From the NCBI GenBank assembly GCA_018820925.1, contig JAHJNJ010000036.1, positions 62,001-126,000 of the forward strand: a DNA stretch of 64,000 nt, read 5' to 3'. Position numbers and translations under genes: made by a program. Below the pieces are notes generated by a model that worked only from the letters and a program-made list of their open reading frames with translations, was not told where the DNA came from and made no database searches. Below, in pieces: positions 35,381-45,681 of the stretch (positions are counted from its first letter, which is position 1; every line of letters starts with the position of its first letter). This DNA comes from Gammaproteobacteria bacterium. Lineage in GTDB: Bacteria; Pseudomonadota; Gammaproteobacteria; Burkholderiales; Gallionellaceae.

Positions 35381-37690
35381 TCAGAACAGTTGATCGTTCA
35401 TGGTGGCGGGCTTGCTTTCTTCCGGAACAACTTCTCCTTGTTCGGGCGGGAGGTTTTCTTCGTAGAAATAATCGATGCGTGTGCCGCTGGGGTCGCGCAG
35501 GCCGTTGTCGTTGATGCGCGCTGCGACAACGTGTTGCGGAACGGTGTATTCGACTTCGGGAACGCCTTGCAGCATTTTCCCCATATAGCTCATCCAGATG
35601 GGCAATGCCGCACCGCCGCCGGTTTCTTTTTCACCCAGGCTTTGCGGGTTGTCGTAGCCGATCCAGGTGACGGCAACCAGCGTGGGATGAAAGCCGGCGA
35701 ACCATGCGTCCATCGATTCGCTGGTGGTGCCGGTCTTGCCGGCGAGATCCTGTCTGCCCAGTTCCATGGCGCGCATGCCGGTGCCGTGTTTCACCACGTC
35801 CTGCATCATATTGACCATGGTATAGGCGTTGCGCACGTCGATGACTTGCTCGGCGCCTCCCCCCGCAACAATCGGGGCCGCTTGCGCAACAAGTTGGCCT
35901 TGGCCGTCTTCGATGCGCTGTATCAAATAAGGCATGATGCGGAATCCGCCATTGGCGAATACGGAATATCCTGCCATCAATTGCATGGGGGTGACCGAAC
36001 CGGCTCCCAACGCCATGGTGAGGAAAGGCCGGATTTTGTCTTTGTCGAAGCCGAATTTTGTGACGTAGTCTTGCGCGTACTCAAGGCCAATTGCCTGCAG
36101 AATTCGAATGGAAACCAGGTTTTTGGATCTGGTCAATCCCTGGCGCATGCGCATCGGGCCATCAAAGCCGCCTTCATAATTCTTCGGTTGCCACAGTTCC
36201 TCACCTGTCTGTGACAGGTCGATAACCAGCGGCGCATCGTTAATGATGGAGGCGGGGGTGAAGCCTTTTTCCAGTGCGGCGGAATATATGAAAGGCTTGA
36301 AGCTGGAACCGGGTTGCCGCCAGGCCTGCGTAACATGGTTGAACTGGTTGCTATAAAAATCGAAGCCGCCAACCAGCGCGTAGATTGCGCCATCACGCGG
36401 ATTTGCCGAAACGAACGCGGATTCAATTTGTGGCAATTGTGTGACTTCCCAAAATCCGCTTTCGTTGTTGACTACGCGAACCAGGGAGCCGACGCGGATG
36501 CGCTGGTTAAGCGCCAGTTTGGTACCCAGCGTTTGTTGCGCAAAACGCAGGCCTTCACCGCGAATTTCCACAACCTCGCCTCCCTTGTTGTGAACTCGAA
36601 TGCCTTTGGGGTTGATGGACAACACGACGCCGGGAATGAGGTTGTCGCTGTCAGCGACATCTTCCAGCGCGTCATCCAGCAATTCATCGGTATTGATCTT
36701 TTTCAGGTCAACATAGCCTTCGGGCCCGCGATAGCCATGACGATGGTCGTATTCCATCACGCCTTTGCGTACGGCTTCATACGCGGCGGCTTGGTCTTTT
36801 ATGCGAATAGTGGTGTAGACGCTGTAACCCTGGGTGTAGGCGTCTTCCTGATAACGGTCGTACATTTCCTGACGCACCATTTCCGCCACATAGCTGGCAT
36901 TGACGGCGAATTCCTGACGGTGATTTGATTGGGTCGTCACGATGGGTTCGTTCTGGGCCTGCGCTAACTGCTCCGCGTCGATGTAACCCAGATCGTGCAT
37001 GCGCCGCAGGATATATATCTGGCGAACGCGCGCGCGTTCCGGGTTAACAACAGGATTGAATGTGGCGGGTGCCTTGGGCAGTCCGGCCAGCATCGCCATT
37101 TCCGCCAGGGAAAGTTCGTTGAGTGATTTGGTGAAATAGATCTGCGCTGCGGAAGCAAAACCGTAGGAGCGTTGGCCGAGGTAGATATGGTTGATGTAAA
37201 GCTGAAGGATTTCGTCCTTGGTCAGGTTGTGCTCGATCTTGAATGAAAGCAGCATTTCATTGAACTTGCGCGACAGTGTTTTTTCCTTGGAAAGGAAAAA
37301 GTTTCTTGCGACCTGCATGGTGATCGTGCTGGCACCTTGCCTGACCCCGCCCGAAACAAAGTTGGAATAGGCGGCGCGCAGTACGCCGATATAGTCCACG
37401 CCGCCGTGCTCGTAGAAGCGGTCGTCTTCCGCAGCAAGAATGGCCTTCTTCATCAGGTCGGGCACTTCTTCGATCTTGACCAGCTCGCGCCGTTCTTCGC
37501 CGAATTCGCCGATCAGCGTGCCTTCGGCGCTGAATATACGCAGCGGCATCTTGGGACGATAGTCGGTCAGCGTGTCCAGCGTGGGCAGCGTCGGGTAAGT
37601 AAGTATCGCTGCGAGAACGAGCAGCAAAATCGGTAACAGAGGTAAGGCTAGTACGCCAAGAGAAGGGTAGAACCACCAGCGAGAAGTCAT
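35381..37690 (-). CDS. mrcA: penicillin-binding protein 1A
   Basis: This bifunctional class A PBP polymerises and cross-links peptidoglycan. The 769-residue protein has an N-terminal membrane anchor (about 10-33), a GT51 transglycosylase domain with the catalytic Glu in AAEDDRFYEHGG (about 90), an OB-like insert as in PBP1A, and a transpeptidase domain with SSFKPF (about 460), TRSKN and AGKTGTTSESMD (about 650). It ends near PAETMNDQLF-type sequence. It is divergent from pilM, an order common in proteobacteria. Confidence 0.96.
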   Translation of the reverse strand: MTSRWWFYPSLGVLALPLLPILLLVLAAILTYPTLPTLDTLTDYRPKMPLRIFSAEGTLIGEFGEERRELVKIEEVPDLMKKAILAAEDDRFYEHGGVDYIGVLRAAYSNFVSGGVRQGASTITMQVARNFFLSKEKTLSRKFNEMLLSFKIEHNLTKDEILQLYINHIYLGQRSYGFASAAQIYFTKSLNELSLAEMAMLAGLPKAPATFNPVVNPERARVRQIYILRRMHDLGYIDAEQLAQAQNEPIVTTQSNHRQEFAVNASYVAEMVRQEMYDRYQEDAYTQGYSVYTTIRIKDQAAAYEAVRKGVMEYDHRHGYRGPEGYVDLKKINTDELLDDALEDVADSDNLIPGVVLSINPKGIRVHNKGGEVVEIRGEGLRFAQQTLGTKLALNQRIRVGSLVRVVNNESGFWEVTQLPQIESAFVSANPRDGAIYALVGGFDFYSNQFNHVTQAWRQPGSSFKPFIYSAALEKGFTPASIINDAPLVIDLSQTGEELWQPKNYEGGFDGPMRMRQGLTRSKNLVSIRILQAIGLEYAQDYVTKFGFDKDKIRPFLTMALGAGSVTPMQLMAGYSVFANGGFRIMPYLIQRIEDGQGQLVAQAAPIVAGGGAEQVIDVRNAYTMVNMMQDVVKHGTGMRAMELGRQDLAGKTGTTSESMDAWFAGFHPTLVAVTWIGYDNPQSLGEKETGGGAALPIWMSYMGKMLQGVPEVEYTVPQHVVAARINDNGLRDPSGTRIDYFYEENLPPEQGEVVPEESKPATMNDQLF

Positions 37691-37762
37691 AACATGCGTG
37701 TAAATATATTTGGCTGGCGATTATATCGCCTTGAGCGCTGAAATTGAGTTAGTAGAAAAAAC

Positions 37763-37791
37763 TTTACACCTGCGGGAGTTATTGCTAGGAT
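37763..37791 (+). promoter_or_regulatory. predicted sigma-70 promoter of pilMNOPQ
   Basis: TTTACA (37763-37768) and TAGGAT (37786-37791) are separated by exactly 17 bases, giving matches of 5/6 and 4/6 to the consensus. Transcription would start near 37798, 30 bp before pilM. It lies in the 137 bp divergent spacer with the PBP1A gene. Confidence 0.45.
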
Positions 37792-37827
37792 TTAAACCAC
37801 TTTGTACGGAAAATCGCTAACCGGCCT

Positions 37828-38928
37828 ATGATCAAAGGAAATTTTGATATCTCGTTGGACTTTCTGAGCACCTCTACCCCGCCGTTAATCGGGGTGGATA
37901 TCAGTACATCCTCCGTCAAAATGGTGGAACTGAGCGAGGCACCGAAAAAAAACGGGTATGTGGTTGAACGCTACGCCATCGAGGCACTCCCTGCCGATGC
38001 GGTGAGCGATGGCAACATAAACAATCTGGATGCGGTATCCGATACGGTGAAGCGCGCCTGGAAACGCTTGGGTTCGCGCATCAGAAACGTCAGCCTGGCG
38101 TTACCCGCAGCAGCGGTGATCAGCAAGAAAATATTGTTGCCTGCCGATTTGCGCGAAGACGATCTGGAGTACCAGGTCGAGAGCGAGGCAAATCAGTACA
38201 TTCCGTTCGCGCTGGACGAGGTTAATCTGGACTTTCAAGTAATCGGCTCGGCACCAAATAATCCCGAAGAAATTGAAGTGCTGTTGGCGGCATCGCGCAA
38301 AGCCAATGTCGAAGACCGGGTTGCGGCAGCCCAGGCAGCGGGATTAAAGGCTATCGTGGTGGATGTGGAGCCATATGCCGCCGAAGCGGCGTTTGAGATG
38401 ATACGGACCCAGTTGCCGGGCGGCGCTGCCGATCAGTGTATTGCGCTGGTGGATATTGGTGCCAATGTGATGAATGTAAACGTGTTGCGCAACGGTCAGT
38501 CGGTTTATATGCGCGACCAGCAGGCGGGTGGCGCACAACTTACGCAGCAGATCCAGAGCGTCTTCGGGCTGTCGGCAGAAGAAGCCGAGTCGGCCAAGCG
38601 CAACGGCGGTTTGCCGGAAAATTATGAAAGTGACGTGCTGTCTCCCTTCCGCGAAAACATCGCGATGGAAGTATCGCGCGCCTTGCAATTCTTTTTCACC
38701 TCGACGCAGTACAACGAAGTGAACTATGTCGTGATGGCCGGTGGATGTGCCGCACTGCCCGGTTTGGATGAGGCGGTAGCGACCCGCACACAGGTGAGCA
38801 CGCTGGTGGCAAATCCGTTCGAGTTGATGCAGTTGTCCAGCCGTATCAAGCCGCGCCAATTGCAGATGGATGCCCCTGCGCTGATGATTGCTTGCGGCTT
38901 GGCATTGCGGAGGTTTGATCCATCATGA
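37828..38928 (+). CDS. pilM: type IV pilus assembly ATPase-like protein PilM
   Basis: PilM is an actin-like cytoplasmic protein that binds the N-terminus of PilN and begins the alignment complex of the type IV pilus. The 366-residue protein has the phosphate-binding LIGVDISTSSVKMVELS and ALVDIGANVMNVNVL motifs and the adenosine segment YVVMAGGCAALPGL. There is no strong ribosome site at the ATG. It overlaps pilN by ATGA. Confidence 0.95.
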   Translation: MIKGNFDISLDFLSTSTPPLIGVDISTSSVKMVELSEAPKKNGYVVERYAIEALPADAVSDGNINNLDAVSDTVKRAWKRLGSRIRNVSLALPAAAVISKKILLPADLREDDLEYQVESEANQYIPFALDEVNLDFQVIGSAPNNPEEIEVLLAASRKANVEDRVAAAQAAGLKAIVVDVEPYAAEAAFEMIRTQLPGGAADQCIALVDIGANVMNVNVLRNGQSVYMRDQQAGGAQLTQQIQSVFGLSAEEAESAKRNGGLPENYESDVLSPFRENIAMEVSRALQFFFTSTQYNEVNYVVMAGGCAALPGLDEAVATRTQVSTLVANPFELMQLSSRIKPRQLQMDAPALMIACGLALRRFDPS

Positions 38929-39503
38929 TACGTGTAAACCTGTTGCCGCATCGCGCGGAAAAACGCAAAGCGCGTCAGCTGCAATTCATTATATTGAGCG
39001 CCCTTTCGGTGGCGGTGGGCGTGGTTATTGTAGGGGTCGTTCATGCGGCAATCAGTACGCAGATTTCCTATCAGGAACGCCGTAATAACTATTTGAAACA
39101 GGAAATTGCGGTACTTGACAAACAGATTGCGGAGATCAAGAAGCTGCGCGAGCAGACGCAATCGTTGCTGTCCCGCAAGACGGTGGTTGAGGATCTGCAG
39201 AGCACCCGTTCCGATGTGGTTCATTTGCTCGACCAGATGTTGCGCATACTGCCGGACGGGGTATATCTGAAGAGTCTGAAACAGAGCGAAAACAGGATCA
39301 GTATAGTTGGATATGCTCAATCAAGCGCTCGGGTTTCAACGTTGATGCGTTCGATTGAGGACTCGCCATGGCTGGATACACCGACTTTGATTGAGGTGCA
39401 TGCGACGACCAGTGGGGGAAAGCGCCAAAGCGAGTTCTCACTCAACTTTAACCTGACTAAACAAGCTGTGACTACACCGGCAAAGCCGGCCCAAAAGGGT
39501 TGA
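38925..39503 (+). CDS. pilN: pilus alignment protein PilN
   Basis: PilN is an inner-membrane protein whose short cytoplasmic N-terminus (MIRVNLLPHRAEKRKAR) binds PilM, here with the canonical INLLP-like sequence VNLLPHR. One membrane helix (about 22-43) is followed by a coiled coil and a periplasmic ferredoxin-like domain. Its 192 residues match the family. It forms heterodimers with PilO, encoded 9 bp downstream. Confidence 0.94.
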   Translation: MIRVNLLPHRAEKRKARQLQFIILSALSVAVGVVIVGVVHAAISTQISYQERRNNYLKQEIAVLDKQIAEIKKLREQTQSLLSRKTVVEDLQSTRSDVVHLLDQMLRILPDGVYLKSLKQSENRISIVGYAQSSARVSTLMRSIEDSPWLDTPTLIEVHATTSGGKRQSEFSLNFNLTKQAVTTPAKPAQKG

Positions 39504-39512
39504 GGTCAAAAT

Positions 39513-40142
39513 ATGAACTTTTTGGAAGAACTAAAGAATGTTGATCCAAAAGCCCCGGGAAGCTGGCCGTGGCTGATCAAGATTGCTGCTTTTGCTTCAT
39601 TGTTTTTGGTGGTCGTTGCTGCGGGGGCGGTATTTGACTGGCAGGGCGAGTGGGACAATCTCCAGAATGTGAGACAAGAAGAAGACAAGTTGCGCGATAC
39701 CTATCTGGCCAAGAAGCGTGAGGCTATAAATTTGGACATTATTAAGAAGCAACTTATTGATACACAGCAGTCTTTCGGGGCTTTGTTGAAGCAGTTGCCG
39801 AGCAAGTCCGAGATGGATGCGTTGTTGACTGACATCAATCAGGCGGGTTTGGGACGCGGATTGCAGTTTGAGCTATTCAAGCCGGGACCGGAAGTTGCGA
39901 CTGGAGTTTTCACCGAACAGCCGATTACGATCAGGGTGTCGGGCAATTATGATGACCTTGGGAAGTTTGCCAGTGATATCTCTCAGTTGCCGCGGATTGT
40001 TACTTTGAACAATATCAGTGTGAGTCCAGGGAAGGATGGAGTGTTGAATATGGATGCAACTGCGAAGACCTTCCGTTACCTGGATGAAGAAGAGTTGGCT
40101 GCACAGAAGCGCGCTGCCAAAGCCGGAGCCAAGAAAAAATGA
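39513..40142 (+). CDS. pilO: pilus alignment protein PilO
   Basis: This 209-residue inner-membrane protein has a cytoplasmic head (MNFLEELKNVDPKAPGSWPW), one membrane helix (about 22-42), a coiled coil and a periplasmic domain ending in a Lys/Ala-rich tail (AAKAGAKKK). It pairs with PilN and links to PilP. It overlaps pilP by ATGA. Confidence 0.94.
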   Translation: MNFLEELKNVDPKAPGSWPWLIKIAAFASLFLVVVAAGAVFDWQGEWDNLQNVRQEEDKLRDTYLAKKREAINLDIIKKQLIDTQQSFGALLKQLPSKSEMDALLTDINQAGLGRGLQFELFKPGPEVATGVFTEQPITIRVSGNYDDLGKFASDISQLPRIVTLNNISVSPGKDGVLNMDATAKTFRYLDEEELAAQKRAAKAGAKKK

Positions 40143-40651
40143 GAGCCGCTTATTCAATTTTTCTGGCCCTGTTGTTTTTGGCTGGTTGCGGCGGTGAGGA
40201 ATTCCAGGATCTGCGCGATTTCGTCAAAAACGCCGGAGCGGACATGCGAGGCAAGATTGAACCACCTCCTGATGTTAAACCCTACGAACCTTTTACTTAC
40301 GATAACGACACGAACCTGCCCGACCCGTTCAAGCCGCGCAAATCGGATGCAAGAAACGCTAACCATACCGGGCAGAATCAGCCCAATTTGAATCGTCCAA
40401 AAGAAGAGCTGGAAGATTTTCCTCTGGAAAGCCTGAAAATGGTAGGTTATCTGTACCAAAAAGGCGTGGGGCATGCAGTGATACGCTCTGCTGAAGGCAA
40501 AATCTATCATGCTAAGGTTGGAAACTACATCGGGCTGAATTTCGGGCAAGTCGTGTCCGTGACGGAGACTGAAGTAAAAATTAAAGAGATGGTTCAAGAC
40601 AGCGTGGGCGACTGGTCCGAACGCGAGAGCAGCCTGCAACTGGCGGAGTAA
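40139..40651 (+). CDS. pilP: pilus assembly lipoprotein PilP
   Basis: This 170-residue lipoprotein has the lipobox LFLAGC (Cys17), a disordered Pro-rich region and a C-terminal beta domain (MVGYLYQKGVGHAVIRSAEGKIYHAKVGNYIG) that contacts the PilQ N-domains. It connects the inner-membrane PilNO to the secretin. pilQ follows after 15 bp. Confidence 0.95.
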   Translation: MRAAYSIFLALLFLAGCGGEEFQDLRDFVKNAGADMRGKIEPPPDVKPYEPFTYDNDTNLPDPFKPRKSDARNANHTGQNQPNLNRPKEELEDFPLESLKMVGYLYQKGVGHAVIRSAEGKIYHAKVGNYIGLNFGQVVSVTETEVKIKEMVQDSVGDWSERESSLQLAE

Positions 40652-40666
40652 TCAGGAGTAAATATT

Positions 40667-42736
40667 ATGAATCTATTCAGCAAAATAATTCGCAGCACCA
40701 TCCCATTAATTGCGGTGATTCTTTCCTTTGGGTCGCTGGTTGCGCAGGCTGAAGAGTCGATAAATCCAGATGTATTGAACAGCATCCAGTCAATCAGCGC
40801 GAGCAATGAATTGGGCGGCAAGGTGGTGATCACTGTGTCGATGAAAAATGCGCCGAGCGGATTACCCACGACATTTGCAATCAATACGCCCCCTCGTATT
40901 GCATTCGATTTTGCTAATACCGAAAACGGCTTGGGGAAATCAACCCAAGGGTTCGGCGAGGGCGATTTGCGTAGTGCCAATATCGTCCAAGCAGGTAATC
41001 GTACTCGGCTTGTAGTTAATCTTACTCAGATGCTGAGCTATGACTCTCGAGTGGAGGGCAACAAGCTTCTGATTACCTTGCAACGAAAAGAGGCAAAAGG
41101 CGACGATTCTGCTACTGCACACTTTGCGGAGGAGAGGGCGGGAATACAACAAAGACACAGCCTGAGAGATTTCGATTTTCGTCGCGGCAAAAATGGTGAG
41201 GGCCGCGTTGAAATTGATCTTTCCGATACCGATATGGGCATCGATATCAAACAACAAGGACGATTGCTGCTGGTTGATTTTCAGCATGCGAGCCTTCCAA
41301 GTAATTTGCAACGCAAGCTGGACGTTACGGACTTCGGAACGCCAGTACAAATGGTTGATGCGTTTACACAAGGTGACAACGTACGACTGGCTATCGAGCC
41401 CAAGGGTCTGTGGGAATACTCGGCATATCAGACCGACAATAAATTCATCATTGAGGTAAAAGAGGTTGCCGATGACCCAAACAAGCTGGTGAAAGGCAAT
41501 CATATAGGCTATGCGGGAGAGAAACTAACGCTGAATTTTCAAAATATTTCAACACGCGAAGCACTGAGTGTGATCGCCGATTTCACTAATTTGAACATGG
41601 TGATCAGCGACACTGTTTCCGGCAATTTAACCTTGCGACTGAAGGACGTACCTTGGGATCAAGCACTGGATATCATTCTCCAGAGCAAGGGACTGGACAT
41701 GCGCAAAAACGGCAACGTGATCCAGGTAGCGCCTCGCGAGGAGATTGCGAGCAAGGAGAAGCTTGAACTTGCCTCTCGCCAGGAAATCAGTGAACTCGAG
41801 GTTGTTCGCACTGAAAGCTTTCAACTTAGTTTTGCCAAAGCCGCTGACGTGGCGAAATTACTGAAGGATAAGGATGCGGGTTTGCTTTCAAAACGCGGCT
41901 CAGCAGTTTCAGATTTACGTACCAACACACTGTTCGTGCAAGATACGCCGACACGTCTTGAAGACGTACGAAGCTTTGTCAAGCAATTGGATGTTCCTGT
42001 GCGTCAAGTGATGATTGAGGCTCGCTTTGTGGAGGCGGGCGATAAATACAATCAAACTTTGGGCGGTCGCCTGAGCTACTCAGGGCCGGAATCAACTGTT
42101 GCAGGTGGCGGATTCCGTGTTGCGGGCGGCGTGCAGGGTGCGCTGTCGACCAGCCTAAATTTGCCGACCGCAGGCTCAACGACAGGCGGTTTGACATTGA
42201 GCTTGTTCAATGCGCTAGCAACCAGGACGCTAACCCTGGAACTGAATGCCTCTGAACTTGACGGCACAACCAAAAACATTGCCAGCCCGCGTGTCGTAAC
42301 GGGTGACAAGACAGAAGCGAACATTGAACAGGGTGTCGAAATTCCCTATTTGCAGGCTAGCAGCAGTGGTGCAACCACCATCGCATTCAAGAAAGCGGTT
42401 TTGGGCCTTACCGTTACGCCGCAGATTACGCCCGACGACCACGTAGGCATGAAACTGTTAGTGAGCCAGGATACGGTGGGGGAAATCTTTTTCCAAGTGC
42501 CCAGCATCAACACCAAGAAAGTTGAAACCAACGTGTTAGTCGAAAACGGCGGTACGGTGGTGATTGGCGGTGTCTATACTCAGGATTCAACGGACGACGA
42601 ACTGAAGGTCCCGCTCATCGGGGATATTCCGATAATCGGCTGGCTGTTCAAAACTGACACAAAAACGAAAGCAAAAAAAGAGCTGTTGGTATTCATTACG
42701 CCAAAAATACTGAAAGACAACTTGGGGAAAAACTAA
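40667..42736 (+). CDS. pilQ: type IV pilus secretin PilQ
   Basis: PilQ forms the outer-membrane channel for the pilus and for DNA uptake. The 689-residue protein has a signal peptide (to about residue 27, AQAEE), two AMIN-like beta domains (about 35-270), an STN/N0 domain (about 285-345, [18 protein letters not shown]), an N1 domain and the secretin core with [17 protein letters not shown] near the end, the secretin family signature. AGGAGT precedes the ATG. A terminator follows the stop. Confidence 0.96.
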   Translation: MNLFSKIIRSTIPLIAVILSFGSLVAQAEESINPDVLNSIQSISASNELGGKVVITVSMKNAPSGLPTTFAINTPPRIAFDFANTENGLGKSTQGFGEGDLRSANIVQAGNRTRLVVNLTQMLSYDSRVEGNKLLITLQRKEAKGDDSATAHFAEERAGIQQRHSLRDFDFRRGKNGEGRVEIDLSDTDMGIDIKQQGRLLLVDFQHASLPSNLQRKLDVTDFGTPVQMVDAFTQGDNVRLAIEPKGLWEYSAYQTDNKFIIEVKEVADDPNKLVKGNHIGYAGEKLTLNFQNISTREALSVIADFTNLNMVISDTVSGNLTLRLKDVPWDQALDIILQSKGLDMRKNGNVIQVAPREEIASKEKLELASRQEISELEVVRTESFQLSFAKAADVAKLLKDKDAGLLSKRGSAVSDLRTNTLFVQDTPTRLEDVRSFVKQLDVPVRQVMIEARFVEAGDKYNQTLGGRLSYSGPESTVAGGGFRVAGGVQGALSTSLNLPTAGSTTGGLTLSLFNALATRTLTLELNASELDGTTKNIASPRVVTGDKTEANIEQGVEIPYLQASSSGATTIAFKKAVLGLTVTPQITPDDHVGMKLLVSQDTVGEIFFQVPSINTKKVETNVLVENGGTVVIGGVYTQDSTDDELKVPLIGDIPIIGWLFKTDTKTKAKKELLVFITPKILKDNLGKN

Positions 42737-42754
42737 GAGAAAGTTAAAGTTCAG

Positions 42755-42779
42755 AAAAGCCCGGCATAGCCGGGCTTTT
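42755..42779 (+). terminator. Rho-independent terminator after pilQ
   Basis: An 11-base perfect stem (42755-42765 and 42769-42779) with an ATA loop and a TTTT end lies 18 bp past the pilQ stop, and separates the pilus operon from aroKB. Confidence 0.85.
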
Positions 42780-42824
42780 CCTTTGGTGTGGATGACGAAT
42801 GCCAAGTTTCGATACAATCCAAGC

Positions 42825-44471
42825 ATGACTAACACGACACAAGACAAGCGAGCATCCGGCATTATCATTCTCGTTGGAATGATGGGCGCAGGCAAAACTA
42901 CAGTGGGGAAACTGCTTGCCAAGCACCTTGGCAAGACCTTCATTGACAGCGATGAGGAAATACAGCGGCGTACCGGCGTGACGATCCCGCACATTTTCGA
43001 TGTTGAGGGTGAAGCAGGATTTCGTTTGCGCGAAAGCGGCGTGATCCAGGAATTGCTCAAACAGGACAATATTGTTCTGGCGACGGGTGGCGGTGCGATA
43101 ATCAGCGCACAGAATCGTGCCATGATGAAGCAGAACGGTTTGGTGGTATATCTGAAAAGCAGCGTACATGACCTGTGGCAACGCACCCGCCACGACCACA
43201 ATCGCCCATTGCTGCAAACGGGCAATCCGCGTGCCAAATTACAGGAACTGCACGACGTGCGTGATCCACTGTACACGGAAATTGCGGATGTGGTTATTCA
43301 CACCGGCAAACAAAGCGTGCAGGTTTTGCTGGAGCGTTTGAATCAACAACTGGAAGATTTGAAACTGATGGACAAGAACGAAAATACGATGCAGACATTG
43401 AACGTGGGGCTGGCGGAACGCAGTTATCCCATCCACATTGGAAGCGGCTTGCTGAGTCGCATCGAACTGTTGTTGCCGCATATTCCCCAAAAACGCACGG
43501 TCATTGTCAGCAACACTACCGTGGCCCCGCTCTACCAAAATCAATTAATGGAAGGCCTGCGTGCCGGCGGTGTGGAAGTGCAAGCCATTACATTGCCCGA
43601 CGGTGAACAATACAAAAGCGCTGAGTCGCTGAATACGATCTACGATGCATTGCTTGCGGCGCGCAGTGAACGCGGCACCCCGCTGATCGCGCTGGGCGGC
43701 GGGGTCATAGGCGATATTACCGGCTATGCGGCGGCAACCTATTTGCGCGGCGTTCCGTTCATCCAGATACCGACAACGCTGTTGTCGCAGGTTGATTCCT
43801 CGGTCGGCGGCAAAACCGGCATCAACCATCCGCTGGGCAAAAACATGATTGGCGCGTTCTACCAACCGCGTGTGGTGCTGGCGGACACCACAACACTCGA
43901 TACCCTGCCCGACAACGAACTGCGTGCCGGTATCGCTGAAGTCATCAAGTACGGACTGATTCGCGATCTGCCCTTTCTCGAATGGCTGGAAGCCAACATG
44001 GACAAGCTTCTGGCACGCGATACGTCGGCTCTGCAATACGCCATTGCACGCAGTTGCCGGAACAAGGCCGAGGTGGTCGGTGTCGACGAGCGCGAAAGCG
44101 GCGAACGCGCACTGCTGAATCTGGGCCACACATTCGGTCATGCCATCGAAAACGGCATGGGCTACGGTATCTGGTTGCATGGTGAGGCCGTGGCGGCGGG
44201 TACGATCATGGCTGCCGACCTTTCGCAACGCCTGGGCTGGCTGAACGCGGAAGATGTGGCGCGCGTACGCAAACTTTTCGAGCGTGCCGGGCTGCCCGTC
44301 ACTGCACCCGCGCTGGGCGCAGAAAAATATCTGCAACTAATGGGGCTGGACAAGAAAGTGGAGGGAGGCAAGATCCGTTTCGTACTCCTGAAATCGCTCG
44401 GTCATGGATTGATTACCGGCGATGTTCCGCAGGCGCTACTGGAACAGACGCTGGGGGCTTGCAGTGCCTGA
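42825..44471 (+). CDS. aroKB: fused shikimate kinase / 3-dehydroquinate synthase (AroK-AroB)
   Basis: One uninterrupted 548-residue frame encodes two enzymes of the shikimate pathway. Residues 11-175 are shikimate kinase (Walker [10 protein letters not shown], substrate Asp in DSDEE, FRLRES, TGGGAI and the RPLL lid). Residues 189-548 are 3-dehydroquinate synthase ([34 protein letters not shown] and the zinc site HTFGHAIE). A 13-residue linker ([13 protein letters not shown]) joins them. Both halves are full length. The ATG at 43389 could start AroB alone, but no stop separates the halves and no good ribosome site precedes it. Start chosen at 42825. It overlaps dgt by 8 bp. Confidence 0.9.
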   Translation: MTNTTQDKRASGIIILVGMMGAGKTTVGKLLAKHLGKTFIDSDEEIQRRTGVTIPHIFDVEGEAGFRLRESGVIQELLKQDNIVLATGGGAIISAQNRAMMKQNGLVVYLKSSVHDLWQRTRHDHNRPLLQTGNPRAKLQELHDVRDPLYTEIADVVIHTGKQSVQVLLERLNQQLEDLKLMDKNENTMQTLNVGLAERSYPIHIGSGLLSRIELLLPHIPQKRTVIVSNTTVAPLYQNQLMEGLRAGGVEVQAITLPDGEQYKSAESLNTIYDALLAARSERGTPLIALGGGVIGDITGYAAATYLRGVPFIQIPTTLLSQVDSSVGGKTGINHPLGKNMIGAFYQPRVVLADTTTLDTLPDNELRAGIAEVIKYGLIRDLPFLEWLEANMDKLLARDTSALQYAIARSCRNKAEVVGVDERESGERALLNLGHTFGHAIENGMGYGIWLHGEAVAAGTIMAADLSQRLGWLNAEDVARVRKLFERAGLPVTAPALGAEKYLQLMGLDKKVEGGKIRFVLLKSLGHGLITGDVPQALLEQTLGACSA

Positions 44472-45588
44472 ACTGCTGCTCGCTCCCTACGCGGTCAGTA
44501 TTAGCATGCACGGCAGAAAAATTGCCGAGCCTGCACCGTCGGGGCGCAGCGAATTCCAGCGTGACCGCGACCGCATCATCCATTCGGGCGCGTTTCGGCG
44601 CCTCGAATACAAAACACAAGTCTTCGTGAATCACGAAGGAGACTTGTTTCGTACCCGCCTCACCCACAGCATCGAAGTCGCACAGATCGGGCGTTCCATC
44701 GCACGGCAACTGGCGCTGAACGAAGATCTGGTGGAAGCGGTATCACTGGCGCATGACCTGGGTCATACTCCGTTCGGCCATGCCGGTCAGGAAGCGCTGA
44801 ATACCTGCATGAAGGACCACGGCGGGTTCGAGCACAACCTGCAATCCCTGCGCGTGGTGGATGTGCTGGAAGAGCGCTATGCGGAGTTTGACGGGTTGAA
44901 TCTGTGCTTCGAAACGCGTGAAGGCATCCTCAAGCACTGCTCTCCGGAACATGCCTCGCAATTGGGGGAAGTGGGCGAACGCTTCCTGAAAAACCGCCGC
45001 CCTTCCTTGGAGGCCCAGATCGCCAACCTCGCCGACGAGATTGCCTACAACAACCACGACGTTGACGACGGTTTGCGCTCCGGCCTGGTGACGCTGGAAC
45101 AGCTGGCTTCAGTGCGCTTATTCGCGCAGCATCTGGACGAAGTGCGCGTCTCCTACCCGAACCTGACCGAGCGCCGCGTCGTGCACGAGACCGTGCGCCG
45201 CATGATCGGTACCCTGGTTACCGATCTCATCGCGCAGACCGAACGCAACATCCTGACACATACCCCGCAAAGCGTGGATGACGTGCGTGACGCACCGCCC
45301 ATCGTAGCTTTCAGCACCGGTATGCTGGAACTTAACCGCGAACTCAAGGCTTTCCTGCGCACCCATCTATACCGGCATTATCGCGTTATGCGCATGAGCG
45401 CCAAATCGCAACGTGTAATCAACGATTTGTTCAAGGCTTTTACGGGCGATCCGCGCCTGCTACCCCCGCAATTCAGCCCAAAAAACGAGCCGGAGCGCGT
45501 CCGTGCCGTGGCGGATTACATTGCCGGCATGACCGATCGTTACGCCATCCGCGAACACCGCCGGATCTTCGCTATCGAAGATATCTGA
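44464..45588 (+). CDS. dgt: dNTP triphosphohydrolase, dGTPase family
   Basis: This 374-residue HD-domain enzyme hydrolyses dNTPs to nucleoside and triphosphate. The HD metal ligands are in [16 protein letters not shown] and the adjacent [30 protein letters not shown] supplies the last Asp. The early motif [22 protein letters not shown] is typical. The start is a GTG at 44464 that overlaps the aroKB stop, giving [12 protein letters not shown]; the frame also stays open upstream. aroB-dgt order is common in betaproteobacteria. Confidence 0.92.
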   Translation: MPELLLAPYAVSISMHGRKIAEPAPSGRSEFQRDRDRIIHSGAFRRLEYKTQVFVNHEGDLFRTRLTHSIEVAQIGRSIARQLALNEDLVEAVSLAHDLGHTPFGHAGQEALNTCMKDHGGFEHNLQSLRVVDVLEERYAEFDGLNLCFETREGILKHCSPEHASQLGEVGERFLKNRRPSLEAQIANLADEIAYNNHDVDDGLRSGLVTLEQLASVRLFAQHLDEVRVSYPNLTERRVVHETVRRMIGTLVTDLIAQTERNILTHTPQSVDDVRDAPPIVAFSTGMLELNRELKAFLRTHLYRHYRVMRMSAKSQRVINDLFKAFTGDPRLLPPQFSPKNEPERVRAVADYIAGMTDRYAIREHRRIFAIEDI

Positions 45589-45681
45589 CGAGTAAGTTGC
45601 CCTCCACCCCCGGATTAAGGTAGCATTCCCGCCCTTTTGAAAAAATATTTGGAAGGCGGCTTAAATCCGCCGTAAAGCTGG

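Noticed and set aside
43389-44471. aroB as a separate gene starting at this ATG
   Set aside because: No stop precedes it in frame and no good ribosome site is seen; kept only as an alternative within the fusion.
45655-45671. glutamine-responsive leader RNA before gltB
   Set aside because: Only a short GGCGG/CCGCC hairpin is present, without a recognisable riboswitch core.
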